Origin: Sva-25 sp037385685
GTDB lineage: Bacteria > Pseudomonadota > Gammaproteobacteria > Chromatiales > Chromatiaceae
DNA: 14,394 nucleotides
Assembly: GCA_037385685.1 (NCBI GenBank)
Contig: JARRMW010000035.1
Coordinates: 1-14,394 of the forward strand
Direction: 5' to 3'
The translations under genes and the position numbers were made by a program. Below the pieces are notes generated by a model. The model was not told where the DNA came from. It saw only the letters and a program-made list of their open reading frames with translations, and made no database searches. Below are positions 1 through 5,362 of the stretch, piece by piece (within the stretch, counting starts at the first letter, position 1; each line of letters opens with the position of its first letter).

Positions 1-1213
1 TTTCCATTCGCGTAATGGCGTTTTCCACCTTCTCGACTTCGTCTTCGGTGATTTCTCTCTTCGTGAACTTTTCAAGAATTTCCCAGCGGAACCGGAATGC
101 CATGCGAAGAATCGTCGCGAGTGTCGCCAAATCTGCCGGCATGCCGGCCAAATTGATTGTGCTTACGTCTTCTGCGAACGTAATCTGATAACTCTGAATC
201 GGCCCACTCTTGTCCCCCAGTCTTTCAACAGCACTTAAAACAGGCCGATAGGATTTGCCGCTACTTGCATGAAATACAGCCTGAACCGGCGCAAACTTTC
301 GGCCTTGCGCGGCCTTTCGCACTACGTGGAAAAGTTCTTCATGCCACCGTCCGTCCGAGTTTGACTCGTTTATTCCTGTTCGAAGTTCACCCCATGTCTC
401 GGGTTTCTGTCTAAAGTCGAAGATATCGAGCGCGTCCCTATTTGCCTCCAATACTGCGGAGGTATCAAGGTCGAGCGAGTCTTGAAAACGGGCAGCGTTG
501 TCGATTCGGAGCCGGACGAATGGTTGAAAAGTGTCATGGAAAACGCACTTTTTTGGGGCGCGTATAGCCTCGGCGATCTCAGCGGCGATTGAAGGTATGT
601 CTTCCTTGATTGACTTATTGATTGGCTCAAGTCCTGGTATCGGATTGCTCTTGACATACACCATTTCAAGGAACTTTGTCAGGTCAGGAATTGTTGCTCG
701 AACGGCGTGATAGTCCTTTATCGGGCTTGGAATCTTGGTGTCGGGATGGTGCAGACAGATGAGTCGGTCGGCCGACGTCGGTCGGCGATCGAACAGGCCA
801 GTCTCGTACAGGCACCAATCCCAGTCGTCAGACGGGTCTGGCAGAAGAAGGATAAACCAGTTAGCGCGCGAAATTTCATCACGTATCCACTCGCGCCAGG
901 GGCGACCCGCGATGTCCTCTGTAAACTCGGCTTGGTATGTAATGCGTAGTTTGTCGCCAGCGTACTTGCGCAATCGTTTGACAACAGCGACAGCGGCTGC
1001 TTCATCTTTCTTCTTGTAACTAAAGAAGATGTTGAGTGTCTTGCTGGTGAGTGCGGGCAGCAGCTTCCTTACCGCCTTTGCAACGTCTGGCTCTCCAGCG
1101 AGCTTATCCCACGCCCGCACGATTGCCGAAGCCGCTCCCTGGTGCGTTTCCATGTATTCAGAGATATACGGATCAGACTCAGGCCCGCGTGCTTCGGTTG
1201 CAGATTGGTTCAT
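1..1213 (-). CDS. TIR-domain protein, likely NADase effector (partial, C-terminus off left edge)
   Basis: Reverse translation from ATG at 1213 stays open for 404 codons to the window edge, so the C-terminus is missing. Residues 1-58 are a helical leader. Residues about 59-160 read as a TIR domain: strand and loop 'LNIFFSYKKKDE' (60-71), 'GRPWREWIRDEISRANWFIL' (103-122), and 'DWDWCLYETGLF' (130-141). In that last motif the Trp-Cys-x-x-Glu pattern places the TIR NADase catalytic Glu at 137. Residues about 225-404 are not recognised; 'VLEANRDALDIF' (254-265) and the alternating strands after it are faintly PAS-like, which is weak inference. The ATG is the only ATG between an in-frame stop at about 1341-1343 and the domain, and GGGGTGG lies about 6 bases upstream. 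It lies 283 bases downstream of a KAP-like NTPase gene on the same strand, suggesting a sensor-effector pair. Bacterial TIR domains typically cleave NAD+ in defence. Base composition is AT-richer than the right half of the window. Confidence 0.85.
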   Translation of the reverse strand, partial: MNQSATEARGPESDPYISEYMETHQGAASAIVRAWDKLAGEPDVAKAVRKLLPALTSKTLNIFFSYKKKDEAAAVAVVKRLRKYAGDKLRITYQAEFTEDIAGRPWREWIRDEISRANWFILLLPDPSDDWDWCLYETGLFDRRPTSADRLICLHHPDTKIPSPIKDYHAVRATIPDLTKFLEMVYVKSNPIPGLEPINKSIKEDIPSIAAEIAEAIRAPKKCVFHDTFQPFVRLRIDNAARFQDSLDLDTSAVLEANRDALDIFDFRQKPETWGELRTGINESNSDGRWHEELFHVVRKAAQGRKFAPVQAVFHASSGKSYRPVLSAVERLGDKSGPIQSYQITFAEDVSTINLAGMPADLATLATILRMAFRFRWEILEKFTKREITEDEVEKVENAITRME

Positions 1214-1248
1214 ACAAGCCACCCCGACTGTTGCTGTTGCACCAAGGG

Positions 1249-1272
1249 CGCTCCCTGTGGCTCCCGGGAGCG
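1249..1272 (-). other. Palindrome and alternative hairpins in the TIR gene leader
   Basis: GCTCCCGGGAGC at 1260-1271 is a perfect 12-base palindrome. The overlapping arms CGCTCCC (1249-1255) and GGGAGCG (1266-1272) can pair instead around a 10-base loop. Both lie in the predicted untranslated leader between the promoter and the TIR start. It could be an operator for a dimeric regulator or an RNA switch, and the sequence alone does not decide. Confidence 0.35.
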
Positions 1273-1317
1273 GAAGCGTAGTCCGCAGAGTGCAATCTTC
1301 TCTTGTTCGACAGGGAT

Positions 1318-1346
1318 TTGCTACGACTAATGGACTGTGTTGTCAA
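1318..1346 (-). promoter_or_regulatory. Putative sigma-70 promoter of the TIR gene
   Basis: On the minus strand a perfect -35 box TTGACA (1346-1341) is followed after exactly 17 bases by TAGCAA (1323-1318), a 3/6 match to the -10 consensus. Transcription would start near 1311 and give a leader of roughly 98 bases before the TIR ATG. This implies the TIR gene can be transcribed independently of the NTPase gene. The weak -10 keeps confidence moderate. Confidence 0.4.
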
Positions 1347-1382
1347 TCAGCAATAGTACGTAACACTTGGGAGCATCAAATG

Positions 1383-1403
1383 TCCTGGGCTCGCCGACCA
1401 GGA
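1383..1403. other. Stem-loop between NTPase and TIR genes
   Basis: TCCTGG (1383-1388) and CCAGGA (1398-1403) are perfect inverted arms around a 9-base loop. No T-tract follows on either strand, so it is not a convincing intrinsic terminator. It lies upstream of the putative TIR promoter. Confidence 0.3.
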
Positions 1404-1447
1404 TAAAGGACAGTGCGGTGACGCTACTCTTTTTAGTTGATCACGCT

Positions 1448-1495
1448 ACAGGGGGATGAAATTCTGTTGTGAATTCGCCCTGTCACAGCATCCCC
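1448..1495 (-). other. Nested inverted repeats just after the KAP NTPase stop codon
   Basis: Two alternative foldings are visible. ACAGGG (1448-1453) pairs with CCCTGT (1478-1483), with an inner AATTC/GAATT stem (1460-1464 and 1471-1475). Alternatively, GGGGATG (1452-1458) pairs with CATCCCC (1489-1495). The structure starts two bases past the NTPase stop codon on the minus strand. No clear U-tract follows, so it may be an attenuator or an mRNA 3'-end stabiliser rather than a strong terminator. Confidence 0.35.
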
Positions 1496-1496
1496 A

Positions 1497-3215
1497 CTAA
1501 CTTCCCTCGTTCTCGCGCGACTCGTCGTCGTCCGACAACTTGATCCCGAACGCACTCTCGATTCTCCTAGCATTGAAATTGCTCTGTTTCGCGAGTATCC
1601 GTAGCGCATCCTCGAGTCGGGCAGCCATTTGCGGATACGGACCCTCGCTGTGGTCACGGAACTCCAGGATGGCCCGGATCTTTTGGTTTAGCGACGGTGG
1701 CGCACTGAGGATCCATTGAACATAGGCATCCACAGTTTGAGTCGCCAGGAAATCTATCTGACCACGGCTCCATCCGTCGGAACCACTCAGGTCATGCGCA
1801 ACCTGGTCGATTGTGTATCTATTGGCCCGGTATTCTGTTTCACGGCGATCCAGTTCATCGTTTAGCACGTCGTTTACGATTTGGCGGTGCCGGCCCTGAG
1901 CCTCTGCAATAGCCTGCAAATGGTCACCACGAGCTTTTATAAAAGCATGCGCCAACTCGTCGGTTTCTTCATTGAGCATATACAGCGATTCGAGTCCACT
2001 GTCGAAATCGAAAACCGTGAGGCTTTCGAGACCCCCATTCAACACTTCCAAAATGCGAGCGACATACTGATCGTGGTCAATACTGAAGTCGTCCCCATAT
2101 GAACGAAGGACATCTCGTAGTTGATTCTGACTATCGTTGGCAACAACCCTTTCTTCTATCTCTCTGACGGATGTCTTCAGGCCATCCAGGTCCAGCCAAC
2201 CCGTCCTCAGGTAGTTGACCAGGTATTTGTCAACTGGCAATGGGTCGAAGCCTGTCTTCTCGATAACATTGGCCCAGACCTTCTCGTCAGAACTAAGGCG
2301 ATCCCTTGCGCCGCCTTGATTAAGGACCGCTACCCACAATGAATTGTACTGATCGGAACTGACAACCTGATCGGACAGATCGTGACTTGGATCAAGAATT
2401 GCCCAGGAGAGCAGTGCGCTGTGCTCAACGAGAAACTGGCGCAGATATGCCGGCGTTTCAGCGGTATGGCTGATAAAAGACTCGATCAGACCCAGGGCGC
2501 TCTTGTAGATTCGGATGTTCCGGCAGCCAACTTGCTTGAAAACAGACGCGATGGATTCCTGATATTCGGCCATTCTTTCGAGTTCGCCAAAGACAACAGC
2601 AACGTTTGTATCGATGTCAGGAGCGAGAACGAGTTCTATATCAACGATCCGTTCCCAGTATTGTTGAACGTCGGCATCCTCTTTCAGAAGTTGGTCGCGA
2701 TTAAGCACGAGTACAACCTTGCAGTTGCGCTCACGGAGTTCGTCAACAAGACCCAAAAGGGCCTGTGAGTCGACTTGCTTTCCGAGGCGCTCGACATCGT
2801 CGAGGCATATAACACAATCACGCACAAACCAGTATCCAGCCTGACTTGCCAGGCTTGTCAGCTCACCGCGGCGATACCGATCGATCAGTTCAAGAACGCC
2901 ACGTGCCTTGCCGGGCAACTCGCGAGGTTTCAGGAGCTTACTCGCCTGATCACGATAACGCTTCATTATGGAATCACGCTCCTGCGACAAGACCATGCCG
3001 GCCTTGATTCGCGTTCGAATCTCTTCGAGCGAGTCGGCCCCGAGAACTGATGCGTAGCTCAGGCCGTTGAATGAATCACCCAGTGCCAGAGAGTCCGCGT
3101 AACGTTGCCAGAAATAGGTCTTGCCGACCCCCGAATCACCGGTCATTGCTGCGACCTGCAGGTCGTCATCAGCTAGAAAAGCATTCAGTGCCGAAGCAAG
3201 TTGGTCGCGTGTCAT
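1497..3215 (-). CDS. KAP-like P-loop NTPase, probable defence sensor/regulator
   Basis: This 572-residue protein has an N-terminal ATPase core. Walker A is 'GDSGVGKT' (26-33), Walker B is 'VICLDDVER' (135-143), and a sensor-1-like strand 'VVLVLNRDQL' (167-176) follows. The 'DDVER' plus 'LNRDQL' arrangement resembles KAP-family P-loop NTPases of the STAND superclass, although no membrane segments interrupt the core here. The remaining ~390 residues are mainly helical, acidic, and match no domain I recognise; in STAND and KAP proteins this part usually senses a ligand. ATG at 3215 is supported by TAGGG about 8 bases upstream; the stop is TAG. The TIR gene follows on the same strand after a 281-base spacer. 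Two sampled lines inside the gene are 27/60 GC, well below the rhomboid gene, consistent with horizontal acquisition. Family placement is fairly sure; the sensing role is inferred from neighbour and fold. Confidence 0.8.
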   Translation of the reverse strand: MTRDQLASALNAFLADDDLQVAAMTGDSGVGKTYFWQRYADSLALGDSFNGLSYASVLGADSLEEIRTRIKAGMVLSQERDSIMKRYRDQASKLLKPRELPGKARGVLELIDRYRRGELTSLASQAGYWFVRDCVICLDDVERLGKQVDSQALLGLVDELRERNCKVVLVLNRDQLLKEDADVQQYWERIVDIELVLAPDIDTNVAVVFGELERMAEYQESIASVFKQVGCRNIRIYKSALGLIESFISHTAETPAYLRQFLVEHSALLSWAILDPSHDLSDQVVSSDQYNSLWVAVLNQGGARDRLSSDEKVWANVIEKTGFDPLPVDKYLVNYLRTGWLDLDGLKTSVREIEERVVANDSQNQLRDVLRSYGDDFSIDHDQYVARILEVLNGGLESLTVFDFDSGLESLYMLNEETDELAHAFIKARGDHLQAIAEAQGRHRQIVNDVLNDELDRRETEYRANRYTIDQVAHDLSGSDGWSRGQIDFLATQTVDAYVQWILSAPPSLNQKIRAILEFRDHSEGPYPQMAARLEDALRILAKQSNFNARRIESAFGIKLSDDDESRENEGS

Positions 3216-3405
3216 TATTCAGCCCTACGAGTTCTTTCGTCCAGCGGCAACGAGCACGCACCGACGCGATGCGATCGTCACGGTCAGGAAATAGAGTTTA
3301 GCATCGGCCAAGGTGATGGTACCCGTGCCGGATACCAAGTGATCGTCATTCACTGGAGTCGGCATTGCCATCTGACCAGGGTCTCGGTCAGCGGTCTGCA
3401 CTTGC
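3216..3405. other. Non-coding upstream region of the KAP NTPase gene
   Basis: No supportable gene is seen. The region must carry the NTPase promoter on the minus strand, but no good -35/-10 pair stands out. CTGACC (3372-3377) and GGTCAG (3385-3390) form a short inverted repeat just before repeat copy R1. Confidence 0.4.
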
Positions 3406-3472
3406 CGGCCCGGTTTCAGCTCGCTTCGACGGCTTCCCTCCCGACATCATGGCCCTTGTCTGCACTGTCCGC
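3406..3472 (+). repeat. Direct repeat R1 (67 bp, copy 1)
   Basis: Aligns without gaps to 4677-4743 at 58 of 67 positions; the first 27 bases are identical. Looser similarity continues leftward, with shared CCATC and CAGGGTC blocks separated by small indels. In one frame both copies encode 'GPVSARFDGF' then 'PDIM' and 'CT'. Five of the nine differences fall in third codon positions, a mild hint of past coding constraint. It ends 23 bases before a possible plus-strand start codon at 3496. It has no terminal inverted repeats and no mobility gene. Confidence 0.8.
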
Positions 3473-3495
3473 CTTGCCTGTTTCGAGGTTCAGCA

Positions 3496-3672
3496 ATGCA
3501 TTACAAACCGCTTCAATCGTAGTTGCAATACGCGGCGTGGTCATACTTCTGACGTCGTTGACCGCAGATCTTATTGGCTTGGGGGATCAAGTAGCCTTCG
3601 GTCCTGAACAGACGATAGGAACTGTTTGCCGGTATTATCGTGGTTGTTATCGGTGCGTTCCTGCAAAAGAAC
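3496..3672 (+). pseudogene. Probable frameshifted small two-helix membrane protein gene
   Basis: ATG at 3496 has GAGG eight bases upstream and reads 'MHYKPLQS' before a stop. Shifting frame gives 'IVVAIRGVVILLTSLTADL' then 'IGLGDQVAFGPEQTIGTV' (about 3516-3626). Shifting back at an apparent extra T near 3627 gives 'AGIIVVVIGAFLQKN'. Joined, these form helix, short loop with 'LIGLG..FGPEQ..G', helix, a layout common in small two-helix inner-membrane proteins of proteobacteria. Two frame changes and no stop after the second helix suggest decay. The reconstruction is mine and could be coincidental; the identity of the family is not established. Confidence 0.35.
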
Positions 3673-3746
3673 AGCAGCACGCGAAGCCAATCTGGCGACC
3701 AGGTGAAATGTGACCAATCCGGCGGTTCGCGAACGCCAGGAGCGGG

Positions 3747-3774
3747 CAAAGAAAGCCCCGCACTGCGCGGGGCT
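3747..3774 (-). terminator. Intrinsic terminator of the PEP-CTERM gene
   Basis: Inverted arms AGCCCCGC (3754-3761) and GCGGGGCT (3767-3774) form an 8-bp GC-rich stem. On the minus strand a T-rich run (TTTCTTTG, 3754 to 3747) follows directly. It lies about 20 bases beyond the PEP-CTERM stop codon. Confidence 0.8.
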
Positions 3775-3795
3775 TCTCAGAAACATAGAATCTGC

Positions 3796-4452
3796 TTACG
3801 CTTTCTTGCGTCTCGCGAAACCCATTGCCGCAAGACCGATGCCTAGTAGAGCGAGAGTGCCGGGTTCCGGAACTCTGGCAATGTACATCTCGCCAAAAAA
3901 CTCGTTGTCATTGGTGCCAACGATTTCATTGAACCTGACTTCGTCGAAGACTTCGTCGAGAATGATCCCACCGAAGAGCAGTAGATCATCCGCCGGCGCG
4001 AAGAGCACCGAGTCCACCAGCACGCCACCCAGGTAAAACTCGATATCAAATGTCGAGTCGACACACGTCGTATTGCAGCCATCAAGCTGGCCAGTACTCA
4101 ACGCGGGCTCGTGAAAATAAAAGCCGAAGGCCGTCGCTATGCCGGTATCGATGGCGATATCAACATCTTCCGGTCCGCTGATCGCAATCGCATGGCCCCC
4201 TGGCATCAGCGATGACCAACCGGCTCCGACGAAGATCGTATTGCCGGCCGTCAGTGTTACGTCGCCAAGTGTGGCGGACAGACCTTGCGCGCCGATGTCC
4301 GGCAGGGCTCCAGTTGCGCTTACGGCACCGGTCGCAGTCGAAAATGCTGTGTCGTCCGCGTACAGTTGAGCAGAAATAATTCCAGCGTTTGCCGCTGCAC
4401 TCCATCCAAGAATGACTAGCGTCAGTAACGCGAATCTCGTCCGTTTCATCAT
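3796..4452 (-). CDS. PEP-CTERM sorting domain protein
   Basis: This 218-residue exported protein has an N-terminal signal peptide: basic 'MMKRTRF', a hydrophobic run, and likely cleavage after 'AANA' near residue 23. The C-terminus is a classic PEP-CTERM tripartite tag: 'VPEPGT' (about 194-199), a hydrophobic helix 'LALLGIGLAAMGF', and basic 'ARRKKA'. Proteins with this tag are processed at the inner membrane by an exosortase and are usually linked to exopolysaccharide or floc/biofilm matrix. No exosortase gene is in the window. The mature part (about 24-190) looks like an all-beta secreted domain with a Cys pair near 'CNTTC'; no specific function is recognised. Two adjacent ATGs (4452 and 4449) share the GAGG site, and spacing slightly favours 4449. 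Transcription is probably sigma-54 dependent (see 4489-4504), with a terminator at 3747-3774. Confidence 0.9.
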   Translation of the reverse strand: MMKRTRFALLTLVILGWSAAANAGIISAQLYADDTAFSTATGAVSATGALPDIGAQGLSATLGDVTLTAGNTIFVGAGWSSLMPGGHAIAISGPEDVDIAIDTGIATAFGFYFHEPALSTGQLDGCNTTCVDSTFDIEFYLGGVLVDSVLFAPADDLLLFGGIILDEVFDEVRFNEIVGTNDNEFFGEMYIARVPEPGTLALLGIGLAAMGFARRKKA

Positions 4453-4488
4453 TCGTCCTCAAATCAGTCCGGGTGGGCTATGAGATCG

Positions 4489-4504
4489 TGCAATTGCCGT
4501 GCCA
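4489..4504 (-). promoter_or_regulatory. rpoN-dependent promoter: Sigma-54 (-24/-12) promoter of the PEP-CTERM gene
   Basis: On the minus strand, TGGCAC (4504-4499), five bases, then TTGCA (4493-4489) matches the sigma-54 consensus TGGCAC-N5-TTGCA exactly. The predicted start point near 4478 leaves a leader of about 26 bases that contains the GAGG ribosome site. PEP-CTERM genes are known in floc-forming proteobacteria to be under RpoN with the PrsK/PrsR two-component system, which fits this placement. Confidence 0.75.
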
Positions 4505-4565
4505 GATTCCGAATTGGCCAGATATCAAGGGATTACGACTGCACCGATTCTACGCAGACGCTTTT

Positions 4566-4597
4566 CTGTAAAGTGATCCGACATAATATGGTTACAG
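4566..4597 (-). promoter_or_regulatory. Possible enhancer (upstream activating) site for the sigma-54 promoter
   Basis: CTGTAA (4566-4571) and TTACAG (4592-4597) are perfect inverted 6-base arms with a 20-base spacer. The centre lies about 100 bases upstream of the predicted start point of the PEP-CTERM gene, where sigma-54 activators such as PrsR-type regulators commonly bind. Short arms can occur by chance. Confidence 0.35.
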
Positions 4598-4676
4598 GTA
4601 AATCGAATTTGGGGCGATCAACGCGATCCCCGTGCCACCGTTGCGATCACAGGGAACTCCCATCAGGGTCGCGCAT

Positions 4677-4743
4677 CGGCCCGGTTTCAGCTCGCTTCGA
4701 CGGTTTCGCTCCTGACATAATGTCCCTGATATGCACTGGCCGC
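4677..4743 (+). repeat. Direct repeat R2 (67 bp, copy 2)
   Basis: This second copy of the 3406-3472 repeat lies 1271 bases to the right in the same orientation. Here the matching frame ends in a TAG just after the repeat (4744-4746). It ends 46 bases before the lipoprotein ATG at 4790, so both copies lie just upstream of a plus-strand start codon. A CATAAT hexamer inside it resembles a -10 box, but no good -35 accompanies it. Confidence 0.8.
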
Positions 4744-4789
4744 TAGAACGCCGTGATCTTTGGCCTTTCTACAAGGACGAACAGAAAAA

Positions 4790-5242
4790 ATGAATCGCAA
4801 CATCAGCTTGATCTCTCAATTGATGGCGATCGTCGCGCTATGCGGTTGTGTACTTGCTTGTTCAGCCCAGCCAGCCGCTGCAGGTGGGCCGAATCAATCA
4901 ACAGGCGGTGATGGGAGCTCGCCACCCTCGGATACGGCTCAGTCCTTGGGCATCGACGAACAGGTTTCACTGGCAAAGGGGGCGTTGGCGGAGCGCCTTG
5001 AGGTTGACGCGGCGGATGTTGAGGTAGTGACCGTTCGAAATGTGCATTGGCGCTCTGGTGCTGCCGGGTGTCCAAAACCCGGGATGTCTTACTCCATGGC
5101 CATCGTTCCCGGCATTCTGATTCTGCTCAAGTCCGGCGGCGAGACGTACCGCTATCATGCTGGTCTCAATCGAGAGCCGTTCTACTGTCCGGCGGAGCGT
5201 GCGGAGGCACCGGTCTACGGGCAGGGCGAAGAGATTATGTGA
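4790..5242 (+). CDS. Uncharacterised secreted lipoprotein
   Basis: A 150-residue protein. ATG 4790 is chosen because it starts directly before a signal sequence and has AAGGA about 12 bases upstream; an in-frame ATG at 4760 would add ten uncharged and basic residues that do not fit. 'VLAC' (21-24) is a plausible lipobox with Cys24 lipidated; 'LCGC' (17-20) is an alternative. A Gly/Ser/Pro-rich linker runs to about residue 45. A small globular domain then contains 'W', 'GCPKPGMSY', a hydrophobic 'VPGILILL', 'YRYHAG' and 'FYCP'; the Cys in 'GCP' and in 'FYCP' may pair. I have seen similar Trp...GCP.PG.Y...YRYH patterns only in uncharacterised bacterial lipoproteins and cannot assign a function. 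The gene stands alone, downstream of repeat R2, and ends at a strong shared terminator. Confidence 0.8.
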   Translation: MNRNISLISQLMAIVALCGCVLACSAQPAAAGGPNQSTGGDGSSPPSDTAQSLGIDEQVSLAKGALAERLEVDAADVEVVTVRNVHWRSGAAGCPKPGMSYSMAIVPGILILLKSGGETYRYHAGLNREPFYCPAERAEAPVYGQGEEIM

Positions 5243-5281
5243 GGCGGTTCGCCTTTAACGCCGCACACACGGCATCGGCAT

Positions 5282-5317
5282 AAAAAAACGCCCGCACAAC
5301 AATGCGGGCGTTTTCGT
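5282..5317. terminator. Bidirectional intrinsic terminator
   Basis: AAACGCCCGCA (5286-5296) and TGCGGGCGTTT (5303-5313) form an 11-bp perfect stem with a 6-base loop. T-rich tails lie on both sides: TTTTCGTTT after the stem on plus, and seven T on minus. It serves both the lipoprotein gene and the convergent subtilase gene. Confidence 0.9.
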
Positions 5318-5332
5318 TTCACGAAGAGCGAT

Positions 5333-5350
5333 CCCGGCACGAGTGCCGGG
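5333..5350. other. Stem-loop after the subtilase stop codon
   Basis: CCCGGCAC (5333-5340) and GTGCCGGG (5343-5350) are perfect inverted arms separated by two bases. On the minus strand it lies between the subtilase stop and the terminator at 5282-5317. It has no T-tract, so it may protect the mRNA 3' end. Confidence 0.5.
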
Positions 5351-5362
5351 AAAGCAGACTCC

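Noticed and set aside
3406..4743. Integron-type attC sites or an IS bounded by the direct repeats
   Set aside because: No GTTRRRY/RYYYAAC cores, no terminal inverted repeats, no integrase or transposase between or near the copies.
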